DNA of 64,000 nucleotides. Origin: Ruminococcus champanellensis 18P13 = JCM 17042 (lineage in GTDB: Bacteria; Bacillota; Clostridia; Oscillospirales; Ruminococcaceae). Made by a program: the position numbers and the translations under genes. Location of the stretch: contig NC_021039.1 in assembly GCF_000210095.1 (NCBI RefSeq), positions 982,344 to 1,046,343 on the forward strand. The letters are read 5' to 3'. Below, piece by piece: positions 8,300-17,841 of this stretch (positions are counted from its first letter, which is position 1; each line of letters opens with the position of its first letter). The notes under the pieces were generated by a model that had not been told where the DNA came from, did no database searches, and was given only the letters and a program-made list of their open reading frames with translations.

Positions 8300-9308
8300 G
8301 GAAGCTATTGTAAAAATCGTGGACAAGCAGGATCTGACCTATGACGAGGCGTATGCAGTCATCAGTGAGATTATGGGAGGGGAAACCTCCCCCACCCAGA
8401 ATGCAGCCTTTCTTGCCGCCCTGTCCACCAAGAGCACCAAGGCGGAGACCATTGAGGAGATCACCGGCTGTGCGGCGGCTATGCGGGACAAGGCGACCCG
8501 GCTGCATCATAACCTGGATCTGACGGAAATTGTCGGCACTGGCGGAGACGGCGCCCACAGCTTCAATATTTCCACCACTGCCGCTTTGGTATGCGCTGCT
8601 GCCGGGCAGAAGATCGCAAAACACGGCAACCGGGCTGCATCCTCTGACTGCGGCACGGCGGATTGCCTGGAGGCGCTGGGGGTCAACATTAACCTGGAGC
8701 CGGAAACCTGTCTGAAGCTGCTGGAGCAGGTGAATTTCTGCTTCTTCTTTGCCCAGAAATACCACACCTCCATGAAGTATGTGGGGGGCATCCGTAAGGA
8801 ACTGGGCATCCGCACCGTATTCAACATTCTCGGCCCGCTGACCAATCCTGCAAGCCCCAAGCGGCAGCTGCTGGGGGTATATGATGCCTCTCTGGTGAAT
8901 CCCCTGGCGCAGGTGCTGATGAAGCTGGGAGTGGAAAAGGGTATGGTGGTATACGGACAGGACAAACTGGACGAGATCTCCCTGTGTGCCCCAACCACGG
9001 TTTCCGAGTTCCGGGACGGCTGGTTCAAGAACTATGAGATCACCCCGGAGCAGTTCGGTTTTGCCCGGTGTACCCGGCAGGATCTGCAGGGAGGTACGCC
9101 GGCGGAGAATGCAGCCATCACCCGTGCCATTCTGGCAGGGGAGCAGGGGCATCGGCGGAATGCGGTGCTGATGAACGCAGGGGCTGCCCTGTACATCGGG
9201 GAGCTGGCGGATTCCATGGTGGATGGGATCCGGCTTGCAGCAGAAACCATTGACAGCGGCAAGGCGGCGGCATTGCTGGACAAGCTGATCGTCGCATCCA
9301 ATCAGTGA
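8292..9308 (+). CDS. trpD: Anthranilate phosphoribosyltransferase
   Basis: 338-residue enzyme joining anthranilate to PRPP. The family motif [14 protein letters not shown] (PRPP binding) is near residue 80, with [21 protein letters not shown] (anthranilate and PRPP loop) after it and ILGPLTNPA later. Length is normal. ATG 8292 lies in the last codons of the restored trpG frame, with GGGAGG upstream, so it is translationally coupled to trpG. Confidence 0.97.
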   Translation: MIKEAIVKIVDKQDLTYDEAYAVISEIMGGETSPTQNAAFLAALSTKSTKAETIEEITGCAAAMRDKATRLHHNLDLTEIVGTGGDGAHSFNISTTAALVCAAAGQKIAKHGNRAASSDCGTADCLEALGVNINLEPETCLKLLEQVNFCFFFAQKYHTSMKYVGGIRKELGIRTVFNILGPLTNPASPKRQLLGVYDASLVNPLAQVLMKLGVEKGMVVYGQDKLDEISLCAPTTVSEFRDGWFKNYEITPEQFGFARCTRQDLQGGTPAENAAITRAILAGEQGHRRNAVLMNAGAALYIGELADSMVDGIRLAAETIDSGKAAALLDKLIVASNQ

Positions 9309-9316
9309 GGTGCAGT

Positions 9317-10096
9317 ATGACGAGCCTGGATCAGTTGGCGCAGCATGCAGCAGAGCGTGTTGCCGCCGCACAGCAGCGGCTGTCCCTTAGGGAGCTCAGG
9401 CGTCAGGCGCTGGCTCTGCCAAAGGGGAGGTTTGCCTTTGAGCATGCCCTCCAAAAGCCGGGTATTTCCTTTATCTGCGAATGCAAAAAGGCATCCCCCT
9501 CCAAGGGGATCCTTGCAGAGGATTTTCCCTATCTGTACATTGCCAGAGCGTATGAAGATGCAGGAGCGGACTGCATTTCTGTGCTGACGGAGCCGAAATG
9601 GTTCCTGGGGTCGGATGCCTATCTGCAAGAAATCGCTGCCGCTGTGTCCATTCCCTGTCTGCGAAAGGATTTCACCATCAGCGACTATCAGATCTATGAG
9701 GCAAAGCTGTTGGGGGCACAGGCGGTGCTGCTGATTTGCAGCATCCTGTCCCCGGAGCAGCTTCGGACGTATATTCAGCTCTGTGATGAACTGGGACTGT
9801 CCGCACTGGTGGAAGCCCACGATGCAGCGGAGATTTCCATGGGGCTGACCGCCGGGGCAAGGATCATCGGGGTCAACAACCGGAATCTGAAGGATTTTTC
9901 CGTGCATACGGACAATAGCTGCGCGTTGCGGAAGCTGGTGCCCAAGGAGGTTCTGTTTGTATCGGAAAGCGGTGTGCAGTCAGCGGCGGATGTGGAAAAG
10001 CTCCAGCAGACGGGAGCGGATGCAGTACTGATCGGGGAAGCGCTGATGCGTGCTCCGGACAAGAAAGCCCGGCTTTCTGAGCTGCGTGGCGCATGA
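9317..10096 (+). CDS. trpC: Indole-3-glycerol phosphate synthase
   Basis: 259-residue TIM-barrel enzyme converting CdRP to indole-3-glycerol phosphate. Visible blocks are FICECKKASPSKG, CLRKDFTISDYQI, GVNNRNLKDF and SESGVQSAADVEKL, including the catalytic Lys residues (KKASP, RKDF) and the phosphate site at the C-terminal strands. ATG 9317 is chosen, with GAGGTG just upstream at the trpD stop; a GTG at 9305 is possible but would overlap its own ribosome binding site. It overlaps trpF by 4 bp. Confidence 0.96.
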   Translation: MTSLDQLAQHAAERVAAAQQRLSLRELRRQALALPKGRFAFEHALQKPGISFICECKKASPSKGILAEDFPYLYIARAYEDAGADCISVLTEPKWFLGSDAYLQEIAAAVSIPCLRKDFTISDYQIYEAKLLGAQAVLLICSILSPEQLRTYIQLCDELGLSALVEAHDAAEISMGLTAGARIIGVNNRNLKDFSVHTDNSCALRKLVPKEVLFVSESGVQSAADVEKLQQTGADAVLIGEALMRAPDKKARLSELRGA

Positions 10097-10692
10097 CCCG
10101 GATCAAGCTGTGCGGTCTGACCCGACCCTGTGATATTGCATACGCCAACGCCCTGCTGCCGGAGTACATCGGCTTTGTGTTTGCGCAAAAGAGCAGCCGG
10201 TATCTGTCCCCGGAGCAGGCGGCAGTCCTTGCAGCACAGCTGGACAGCCGGATCACCCCGGTGGGCGTGTTTGTGGATGAAGCGCCGGAACGGATTGCTG
10301 CTCTGGTGCATGCCGGCACCATCCGGGCAGTACAGCTGCACGGCCATGAGGATGCAGCGTACATTGCCCGTTTGCGGCAGCTGACCAACTGTCCGGTGAT
10401 CCAGGCGTTCTGCATCCGGACGTTGGCGGATATCCGCCGTGCCAACCGATCTCCGGCGGATCTGATTCTGCTGGATTCCGGAGGCGGCACCGGCAGAGCA
10501 TTTGACCATGGGCTGCTGGAGGGCATTACAAGGCCCTACTTTCTTGCAGGGGGACTGACTGTGGAAACGGTGGCACAGGCGATCCGCAGGCTGCATCCCT
10601 TTGGGGTGGATGTAAGCTCCGCTCTGGAAACAGACGGGGTGAAGGATGAACAAAAAATGACAGTCTTTGTAGGAGCTGTCCGAAAGGAATGA
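10093..10692 (+). CDS. trpF: Phosphoribosylanthranilate isomerase
   Basis: 199-residue TIM-barrel isomerase acting between TrpD and Trp[11 protein letters not shown] carries the catalytic Cys near residue 7, VQLHGHED is the mid-barrel block, and [13 protein letters not shown] with [11 protein letters not shown] and [15 protein letters not shown] form the catalytic Asp and phosphate-binding end. It starts by ATGA overlap with trpC, a free-standing TrpF rather than the TrpC-TrpF fusion of enterobacteria. Confidence 0.96.
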   Translation: MTRIKLCGLTRPCDIAYANALLPEYIGFVFAQKSSRYLSPEQAAVLAAQLDSRITPVGVFVDEAPERIAALVHAGTIRAVQLHGHEDAAYIARLRQLTNCPVIQAFCIRTLADIRRANRSPADLILLDSGGGTGRAFDHGLLEGITRPYFLAGGLTVETVAQAIRRLHPFGVDVSSALETDGVKDEQKMTVFVGAVRKE

Positions 10693-10696
10693 GTAT

Positions 10697-11881
10697 ATGA
10701 AAAAGGGAAGATTCGGCGTTCACGGCGGACAGTACATTCCGGAGACCCTGATGAACGCTGCCATAGAACTGGAGCAGGCATATCTGCATTACAAGGATGA
10801 CCCCGCATTCAACCGGGAACTGACGGAGCTGATGAATGAGTATGCAAACCGTCCCTCCCGGCTGTACTATGCAGGGCAACTGACCAATGCCCTGGGTGGC
10901 GCAAAGATCTATTTGAAGCGGGAGGATCTGAACCATACCGGCTCCCACAAGATCAACAATGTGCTGGGGCAGGCTCTGCTGGCAAAGAAGATGGGAAAGA
11001 CCCGGCTCATCGCCGAGACCGGTGCCGGACAGCATGGTGTGGCAACTGCTACAGCTGCTGCCCTGATGAACATGGAGTGCGTGGTATTCATGGGGGAGGA
11101 GGATACCCGGCGGCAGGCGCTGAATGTGTACAGAATGAAGCTGCTGGGTGCACAGGTGGTGCCGGTGACCAGCGGCACGGCGACGCTGAAGGATGCGGTC
11201 TCCGAGGCCATGCGGGAATGGACATCCCGGATCGATGACACCCATTACTGTCTGGGTTCCGTTATGGGGCCTCATCCCTTTCCTACCATTGTCCGGGATT
11301 TCCAGGCGGTGATCTCCCGGGAGACCAAAGCGCAGCTCCTGGAGAAGGAGGGCAGGCTGCCGGATGCAGTGATTGCCTGTGTAGGCGGCGGTTCCAATGC
11401 CATGGGCAGCTTTTATCATTTCATTGACGATCCCACCGTGCGGCTCATTGGCTGTGAAGCGGCAGGCAGGGGCATCGATACCTTTGAAACCGCTGCAACG
11501 ATCAACACCGGCAAGCTTGGCATTTTCCACGGGATGAAATCCTACTTCTGTCAGGATCAGTACGGTCAGATTGCCCCGGTGTATTCCATTTCCGCCGGGC
11601 TGGATTACCCGGGCGTCGGACCGGAGCATGCGTACCTGCATGACATTGGCAGAGCGGAATATGTGCCGGTGACGGATGAAGAAGCGGTAGAAGCCTTTGA
11701 GTATTTATCCAGGACGGAGGGTATCATTCCTGCCATTGAATCCGCCCATGCGGTTGCCTATGCCATGAAGCTGGCTCCCACCATGCGCCGGGATCAGATC
11801 ATTGTAATTACTGTTTCCGGTCGTGGGGACAAGGATTGTGCAGCCATTGCCAGATACAGAGGGGAGGATCTGTATGACTAA
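10697..11881 (+). CDS. trpB: Tryptophan synthase beta chain
   Basis: 394-residue PLP enzyme that condenses indole with serine. The PLP lysine is in [11 protein letters not shown] (K near residue 83). [17 protein letters not shown], the [12 protein letters not shown] phosphate cup and [13 protein letters not shown] are all intact. It is the standard TrpB1 type, expected to pair with TrpA encoded next. The stop overlaps trpA by 8 bp. Confidence 0.98.
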   Translation: MKKGRFGVHGGQYIPETLMNAAIELEQAYLHYKDDPAFNRELTELMNEYANRPSRLYYAGQLTNALGGAKIYLKREDLNHTGSHKINNVLGQALLAKKMGKTRLIAETGAGQHGVATATAAALMNMECVVFMGEEDTRRQALNVYRMKLLGAQVVPVTSGTATLKDAVSEAMREWTSRIDDTHYCLGSVMGPHPFPTIVRDFQAVISRETKAQLLEKEGRLPDAVIACVGGGSNAMGSFYHFIDDPTVRLIGCEAAGRGIDTFETAATINTGKLGIFHGMKSYFCQDQYGQIAPVYSISAGLDYPGVGPEHAYLHDIGRAEYVPVTDEEAVEAFEYLSRTEGIIPAIESAHAVAYAMKLAPTMRRDQIIVITVSGRGDKDCAAIARYRGEDLYD

Positions 11882-12650
11882 GATTAGAGCGGCATTTGAA
11901 AAGGGAAAGGCGTTCATTCCCTTTATTACCTGTGGGGATCCGGATCTGGAAACCACAGCAGCGGTTGTCCGAGAGGCTGTCCGGAATGGGGCGGATCTGG
12001 TGGAACTGGGCATCCCCTTTTCCGATCCCACCGCAGAGGGCCCGGTGATCCAGGGGGCAAACATTCGTGCGCTGGCAGGGGGCATGACCACGGATCGTGC
12101 ATTTGCACTGGTGGAGAACCTGCGGCAGGATGTGACCATCCCTTTGGTATTCATGACCTACGCCAACGTGGTGTTTTCCTACGGGGCGGACGCCCTTTTT
12201 GCCAACTGCGCAAAGGTGGGGATTGACGGCATCATTCTGCCGGATCTGCCCTTTGAGGAAAAGGATGAATTCCAGTCCGTAAGCCGGAAGTATGGGGTGG
12301 ATCTGATCTCTCTGATCGCTCCCACCTCTCACCAGCGGATCGCTATGATCGCCAGGGAGGCGGAGGGCTTTCTGTACATTGTATCCAGTCTTGGCGTGAC
12401 GGGTACACGCAGTGAGATCACAACGGATCTGGCATCCATCATACAGGTGGTGCGGGAAAATACAGATGTACCCTGCGCCATCGGCTTCGGCATATCCACT
12501 CCGGCGCAGGCAAGACAGATGGCGGAGCTTGCAGACGGGGTCATTGTCGGATCAGCGATCATCAAGCTGCTTCAGCAGCACGGCACACAGGCTGCCCCGG
12601 TAGTGGGCGCATACGTCAAAGAAATGAAGCAGGGGATCATGGATCTCTGA
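11874..12650 (+). CDS. trpA: Tryptophan synthase alpha chain
   Basis: 258-residue TIM-barrel subunit that cleaves indole-3-glycerol phosphate and channels indole to TrpB. Catalytic Glu is in [19 protein letters not shown] and catalytic Asp in [37 protein letters not shown] is the phosphate site. ATG 11874 is chosen because GGGGAGG lies at 11861-11867. It is the last gene of the operon, followed 8 bp later by a strong terminator. Confidence 0.97.
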   Translation: MTKIRAAFEKGKAFIPFITCGDPDLETTAAVVREAVRNGADLVELGIPFSDPTAEGPVIQGANIRALAGGMTTDRAFALVENLRQDVTIPLVFMTYANVVFSYGADALFANCAKVGIDGIILPDLPFEEKDEFQSVSRKYGVDLISLIAPTSHQRIAMIAREAEGFLYIVSSLGVTGTRSEITTDLASIIQVVRENTDVPCAIGFGISTPAQARQMAELADGVIVGSAIIKLLQQHGTQAAPVVGAYVKEMKQGIMDL

Positions 12651-12657
12651 CAGAAAA

Positions 12658-12694
12658 CAGCCCCTCACAGGATTCGTGAGGGGCTGCGTTTTAT
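12658..12694. terminator. Bidirectional terminator between trpA and the PAP2 gene
   Basis: CAGCCCCTCAC (12658-12668) pairs perfectly with GTGAGGGGCTG (12676-12686) around a 7-nt loop, followed by CGTTTTA. On the minus strand the stem is preceded by AAAAC, giving a T-run for the convergent gene as well. Confidence 0.88.
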
Positions 12695-13233
12695 GCCTGC
12701 CGGGTACGCCGTGACATGGAGTCGGCAGCAGTGGTGGTCAGCTTGCCGATCAGCATGCCGATGCTCAGGGAAGCCAGTACATCCGACGGGAAATGCACAT
12801 ACAGATACAGCCGTGAAAAGGCGATGAGTGCCGCCAGGGGGATGGCTGCCAGACCGAATTTTCGGTTTGCTGCGGTCAGCATATACGCACCGATCACGGA
12901 GCAAAGGGTATGCCCGGAAGGGAAGGAGTAATCCGCTGGATTCCGGATCAGCAGGCTGACCTCCTCCTGCCAGCAGGGGCGGGGTCTTGCCACCAGAAGC
13001 TTCAGGCACACATTGCCTACCAGGACACCGGCTGCCAGTGCTCCCAGCATCATGCATCCGTACTTCCGGTATTTCTTTGAGAGCATCAGTCCGAAGGATG
13101 CGGCAAGCCAGACAGCTCCGCCATCTCCAAGCATTGTGATCTTTGGCATCAGCACGTCCAGCGGGTCGCATTGCAGGGTATCCCGGATCCCGTGGAGGAT
13201 CGTCCAGTCCAGTTCTTGAATCAGTTGCAGCAT
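12691..13233 (-). CDS. PAP2-family membrane phosphatase
   Basis: 180-residue integral membrane phosphatase of the PAP2/undecaprenyl-diphosphate phosphatase superfamily. The three signature motifs are present in order: KLLVARPRP (K-x6-RP), FPSGHT and SRLYLYVHFPSD (SR-x5-H-x3-D). At least five hydrophobic helices surround them. The substrate could be undecaprenyl pyrophosphate or a phosphatidyl lipid. It is the last gene of a minus-strand operon and overlaps the upstream gene by 13 bp, with AAAGGAACC before its ATG. Association with a phospholipase C-like gene hints at lipid turnover. Confidence 0.9.
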   Translation of the reverse strand: MLQLIQELDWTILHGIRDTLQCDPLDVLMPKITMLGDGGAVWLAASFGLMLSKKYRKYGCMMLGALAAGVLVGNVCLKLLVARPRPCWQEEVSLLIRNPADYSFPSGHTLCSVIGAYMLTAANRKFGLAAIPLAALIAFSRLYLYVHFPSDVLASLSIGMLIGKLTTTAADSMSRRTRQA

Positions 13234-13847
13234 AATGGTTCCTTTCTGGGTTTATCCCCATGCGCTCTGTGTGCGCTTTGGCATGATGGGGCAGACGAAA
13301 CAACCTGTATGCGGAGACTTCTGCACAGGCTGAAGCATGCTTCTGTGATATAGCGGCAGTCCGTTTGACAGGAAGGGACTTCGGACAGATACCGCCGGTG
13401 GAATCGGGATAGCTCCCGGGTTCCTGCCGGGAATATGGCGTCTGTACGGTTCGGTGTGCACGCTTGCAGATATCGGGTAAATACCCGGTGGAGCCGATGC
13501 TCATAGCTGCGGTGCTGCTTCAGATTGCCGGAAAAGATTCTGTTGTGAACAAAGGTAAAACTGTCCGCCAGATAATGGAGGGCGGCACCGAACCGGAACC
13601 ATTGCAGCGGCGACTGCACATCGCTTTTATGCAGCTTTTGCGTCAGCCGGGCAAGGTGCTTGCCGGCGTTTTCCGCGTTGTGTCCATGCAGAAACCGATG
13701 GTGCAGGGAACCTCTTGTATAGGTGACTGGATTCAGATCCGGCTCCACACAGCCCAGCAGAAACAGGCTTTTGCGCATGGGATCCAGGAAAATGTCCTGC
13801 TGTCGGAGCAGAAAGCTGCCCAGCAGTCTATGATCTTTCGTTTGCAT
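13221..13847 (-). CDS. Zinc-dependent phospholipase C-like protein
   Basis: 208 residues resembling the bacterial zinc-dependent phospholipase C domain. Family-like elements are FLLGCVEPDLNPVTY, SLHHRFLHGH and ALHYLADSFTFVHN, which provide the clustered His and Asp residues that bind zinc. There is no signal peptide, as in many cytosolic clostridial relatives annotated this way, so the role is unproven. The C-terminal 50 residues are low in recognisable motifs. ATG 13847 has AAAGGAG upstream and follows directly on the glycosyltransferase stop. Confidence 0.75.
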   Translation of the reverse strand: MQTKDHRLLGSFLLRQQDIFLDPMRKSLFLLGCVEPDLNPVTYTRGSLHHRFLHGHNAENAGKHLARLTQKLHKSDVQSPLQWFRFGAALHYLADSFTFVHNRIFSGNLKQHRSYEHRLHRVFTRYLQACTPNRTDAIFPAGTRELSRFHRRYLSEVPSCQTDCRYITEACFSLCRSLRIQVVSSAPSCQSAHRAHGDKPRKEPLCCN

Positions 13848-15098
13848 TCAAGCGCTCCTTTCTGTCCGGCTGTCTGCCAGCTCTCCCATGGATATATGTC
13901 TGCTGTGGGCGATGGGTTTCCAGTCCGGTTTGCATGTCAGCGCAGCCACAGTGACCGGCAGATAGGTCAGCATAAATACCGGGAAGGTAAGGGTGAACAG
14001 GAGCTTTCTGTGGGGGCTGCAATTGATCTGCTTCCATTCCGTGATGGTGGTGAGGAGTCCCAGCGCAAACATGGTGCAGCACAGATTGACAAGACTCTGG
14101 GTGATGGAGAGCAAAACGGTCATAACGTCCATTCCGTTGACCATGCACAGCACAGCGAAGGTCAGATTAATCAGAATGCTGACCCAGGCGAGAATCGCCG
14201 CCGGCGCAATGTTCATCAGCATATCAAAACAGGAGAAGTTCCCCTGGAAACTGCCCTTGATCACCTTGCCGCCGTACCGGTGCAGCACCTGTAAATATCC
14301 CTGTACCCACCGGGTTCTCTACCGGATGGACTGCCGGAAGCCGGTGGGCTGCTCATCATAAAAGACGGCACTGGGGCAATAGCCGATTTTTTCGCCGTTT
14401 ACGATGTTGTGGGCGGTAAATTCAATGTCCTCAGTCAGGGAGAAAAAGTGCCAGCCGCCGCATTTCTGAAGAATCCGGGCAGAAAAGAGAAATCCGGTTC
14501 CGGATACACCGCAGCTTGCGCCGATGGAAGCACGGGGACGGTTCAGATACTGGGCTTCCCGCAGAAACCACAGCCCATACCCGGCACTGATCCAGTTGTC
14601 TCCGTAATTTTTAGTGTTTCGGTAACTGGTCACAATATCATACCCGGTGGAAAAAGTCTTGTTGATTTCCTGGATGTAATCAGGAGCTACCAGGTTGTCC
14701 GCATCGAACACCAGGTAGGCATCATATTTTTTGCGTATCTTTCGCAGCAGAAAATCCAGAGCATAGCCCTTGCCTGTGTGCGTCTGGTCGAACCGCTCAA
14801 AAACGGCGGCTCCGTGGGCGTTTGCCACTGCGGCGGTGCGATCCGTGCAGTTGTCGGCGACCACATAAATATCGATCAGTTCCGCAGGATAAGTCTGTGT
14901 GTTCAGGCTGTCCAGGAGATCCCCGAGGACGGATTCCTCATTTCTTGCAGCGATCAGAACCCCAAAGCGGTGCCGTTTCCCCTTCGGCAGGGGCTTTTTC
15001 TTTTTCAGAAGCGCAATGGGTATGTAGAGAAACTGATAGGCGTAGCAGGCGAAAAACAGTACCATAATTACATAGTTAATAATCTTGATGGCTTCCAT
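13848..15098 (-). pseudogene. Family-2 processive-type membrane glycosyltransferase, interrupted by an amber codon
   Basis: One frame of 416 residues split by TAG at 14319-14321 (codon 260). The N-terminal part has a membrane helix (about residues 7-30), then a GT-A domain: VLIAARNEES, VVADNCTDRT, the DxD-type VFDADNL and TEDIEFTA. After the TAG the frame goes on RTRWVQGYLQVLHRYGG and several membrane helices. The stop sits exactly at the Gln of the acceptor-site motif QxxRW (here stop-RTRW), so CAG to TAG is the likely change. Ribosome binding site AAAGGAGG precedes ATG 15098. If not read through, the product loses its acceptor motif and transport helices. The ATPase gene ends 13 bp upstream. 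Confidence 0.85.
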
Positions 15099-15111
15099 GG
15101 TGATGCCTCCT

Positions 15112-17297
15112 TTAAAGTGCAGCTTTCCTTTGCTGGCGAGGGATCTTCAGCAACACAGCGATCAGAATGCCGGGAATGGCAACAAAGGGCAGAAGCATAG
15201 CGCCTCCCGTTGCCAGATGGGGCAGCTGGAGCAGCGGCGCAAACAGGAACACTGCGCAGAAGAATCCAAGTACGAACGCAGTGCTCAGAATGCCGTGCAG
15301 CAGGTTGAACGGCAGACTTGCCTTGACCACCCCTGCCAGGCTGATGCAACCGACAGTCAGATACATCAGCAGGCTTGCCTGTGCCCGATCCATGCCTATG
15401 CCGGGAGCAATGAGGAAAATGACAGTGCAGCAGAGGAAAATGGCAATGCTGTTTGGCAGGGCGGAACGGATCGCACTGCCCAGGAAGGTTCCCTCCACCT
15501 TCCGGTCATTCCGCTCAAAGGACATGAAGAATGCCGGAAAGGCTTCGATTACTGCGTCGATGAGGGTAATCTGAATGGGGATAAAGGGGAAATCCGTATT
15601 CAGCAGCAGGCACAGAACGCACAGCAGGACAGAGTAAATGGTTTTGATGAAGAACACTCCTGCGGATTTCGTCAGATTGTTGATGACCCGGCGCCCTTCG
15701 GAGATCACATCCCGCAGCACGGCAAAGTCCGAATCCAGCAACACAAGCTGTGCCGTCTGCTTGGCGGCATCGCTGCCGTTCCCCATGGCGAGCAGATCGT
15801 TGACTCCATCACCAGTCATGGCTACCTTATGTCCCTGCCTTTGCAGGGCGGCGATCAGGGCACGTTTTTGTTCCGGCGTGACTCTGCCGAAGACGGTGTA
15901 ACGTTCTGCGGCATGCTCCAGTTCTGCATCCGTCAGCCGGCTTGCGTCCACAAAGCGTTCTGCGCCCCGGATGCCGGAACGCTTTGCAACCGCAGAGACT
16001 GCCAGGGGATTGTCGCCGGAAATCACCTTGACATCCACGCCCTGCCTGTAGAAATACCGGATGGTGGGGACAGCATTCTTTCGCAGTTTGTCCGCAATGA
16101 CAATGGTGCCCATGGGCTGGATCTGGTCGGGGGTGACGGTTCCGCTGCACAGACCTACAAACAGGATCCGCTTGCCCTGCGCCATTTGCTCCTCCATGTC
16201 CCGGGGAATCTGCGGACACAGCTTTTCCGGAGCGCCCAGCACCTGGGTGCGTCCGTCCTCCAGGGTGACGGAGGACCATTTGCGTTCGGAGGAGAAGGGG
16301 ACAGTGCTTCTGACATTATATGCATCCCCGGCGGGAAAGTAGTTTTTCAGCGCCTGGAAGGTGGAATTGTTGTCATCCGTGCCAGCCAGATAGGAGGCAA
16401 TCAGCTTTTTGAACTCCCCTTGTCCGTTTGCGGATGGATGCTTTCCACCATCAGGCTGCCCTCTGTGAGGGTGCCGGTCTTATCCAGGCAAACCACATCA
16501 CAGTGGGCGAGATTTTCCAAAGAATGCAGCTCCCGCACCAGAACATTCTTCTTGGAAAGCCGGATGACGCCCACTGCCAGCCCGATGCTGATCAGCAGAA
16601 CCAGACCCTTCGGCAGCATGCCCAACAGCCCGGCAGATGTGGCGACCACCGCAGCGTCCACAGCGGCGCCCCGGAAGAAAAATGCCTGTACGAACAGCAG
16701 CACTCCCAGGGGTACGATGAGAAAACTTGTGAACCGGGTGACCTTTTTCATGGATGCCAGCAGCTCGGAGCTGCCGCTTTTGGTTTTTCTGACCTGATCC
16801 ACCATTTTTGCAGTAAAGCATGCCTCTGTTCCGCAGATTGCTTCTGCAAGGCACTTTCCGGCGATGACGCTGCTGCCGGAAAGCAGCTTGTCACCAGTCT
16901 GCTTGATCACCGCCTCTGATTCCCCGGTGAGAATGGACTCGTTGACCTCCAGCTGCCCTTCTTGCAGGATGCAGTCGGTGCAGATGGCACTGCCGGCAGT
17001 CAGTACCAGCAGATCTCCCTTGCGGATCTCCTCCGACCGGATGTTCCGTTCCGTGCCCTCCTGCAGAATGGTGACAGTGGGTTGTGCCAGCAGGGTCAGC
17101 CGTTCGATCTGCCGCTTGGCTTTGATCTCCTGTATGATGCCCACAACGGTGTTGATGAGAATGATCGCAATAAAGAGAATGTTTTTCCACGCACCGACCG
17201 CAGCCAGGGAAACTGCAATCAGCAGATTCAGCAGATTGAATACCGTGCAGATATTGTCCCGCAGAATCTGTGGGATCGTTTTTGTCGAATTGTTCAT
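15112..17297 (-). pseudogene. CtpE-like cation-transporting P-type ATPase with frameshift and internal deletion
   Basis: P-type ATPase resembling the CtpE calcium-pump family. The first frame (17297 down to 16401) has the actuator motif LTGESEAV, membrane helices and the phosphorylation motif CLDKTGTLTEGSL. It breaks at the run CCCC 16416-16419 (GGGG on the coding strand); one more G lets it continue as GEFKKLIASYLAG into the second frame, which has VISGDNPLAVSAV, TGDGVNDLLA, EGRRVINNLTKSA and the C-terminal helices. Restored length is about 728 residues. After GDGVNDLLA the sequence goes straight to MGNGSDAAKQ, whereas relatives I recall carry about nine more residues (LKEADCSIA-like), so an in-frame deletion is likely as well. 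AGGAGA precedes ATG 17297. Confidence 0.85.
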
Positions 17298-17387
17298 GAA
17301 AACTTCTCCTGACCTTTTCTTTTCATTTTCTTACACGCTGCATCAGTGGAAAGGTTGGAGAAAAGGATAAGATCCATCCGGGTCGTC

Positions 17388-17431
17388 TTGACAGAATACT
17401 GCGGATGGGATATAATACATATACCCCCAAT
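17388..17431 (+). promoter_or_regulatory. csoR promoter with candidate CsoR operator
   Basis: TTGACA (17388-17393), 17 bp, TATAAT (17411-17416), a consensus promoter. Just downstream, about 17419-17434, lies TATACCCCCAATGGTA, an inverted TACC...GGTA element with a C-run typical of CsoR operators. A very similar element lies at the ATPase promoter, so CsoR probably represses both. Confidence 0.8.
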
Positions 17432-17448
17432 GGTAAGGAGGCGTGTGC

Positions 17449-17724
17449 ATGAGACAGTGTATGGATGGGGATAACCTGCACAGAAGACTGAAAAAAATCA
17501 TCGGACAGGTGCAGGCGATCGATCGTATGATCGATGAGGATGTGCCTTGTGAGGAGATCCTGTCACAGCTGAATGCTGCAAAGTCGGCGCTGAACGGCTG
17601 TGGAAAGGTGGTTCTGGAAGGGCATATCAAGCATTGCGTCCGGGACGGGATCGAGCATGGCGATGCGGAAAAGACCATTGAAAGCTTTACCAAAGCGGTG
17701 GAGCGCTTTGCGAATATGCAGTAG
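17449..17724 (+). CDS. csoR: CsoR-family copper-sensing repressor
   Basis: 91-residue all-helical DUF156-family regulator. Copper ligands of the CsoR type are visible: Cys in DEDVPCEEIL on helix 2, and His plus Cys four residues apart in GHIKHCV, matching the C-H-C triad. The helix 1 block LHRRLKKIIGQVQAIDRMI is characteristic. ATG 17449 follows AAGGAGG; a GTG two codons earlier is less well placed. Cu(I) binding should release DNA and allow expression of itself and the P1B ATPase encoded after a terminator 100 bp downstream. Confidence 0.92.
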   Translation: MRQCMDGDNLHRRLKKIIGQVQAIDRMIDEDVPCEEILSQLNAAKSALNGCGKVVLEGHIKHCVRDGIEHGDAEKTIESFTKAVERFANMQ

Positions 17725-17738
17725 GTGCTGCCGAAAAA

Positions 17739-17764
17739 AATCAGTCCAGTGGGGCTGATTTTTT
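17739..17764 (+). terminator. Intrinsic terminator after csoR
   Basis: AATCAGTCC pairs with GGGCTGATT around the loop AGTG, followed by TTTTA and preceded by an A-run. It separates csoR from the metal ATPase, which has its own promoter. Confidence 0.85.
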
Positions 17765-17773
17765 ATTGTCCTT

Positions 17774-17825
17774 TTGACAACCTATACCCCCATATGTATA
17801 ATATACATATACCCCTACAGGTATA
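17774..17825 (+). promoter_or_regulatory. P1B ATPase promoter with two candidate CsoR operators
   Basis: TTGACA (17774-17779), 17 bp, TATAAT (17797-17802). One C-rich half element CTATACCCCC sits inside the spacer. A fuller inverted element ATACCCCTACAGGTAT lies just after the -10 at about 17810-17825. Both resemble the element in the csoR promoter, predicting metal-dependent derepression. Confidence 0.8.
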
Positions 17826-17841
17826 GAAAGGAGCATTGTGT

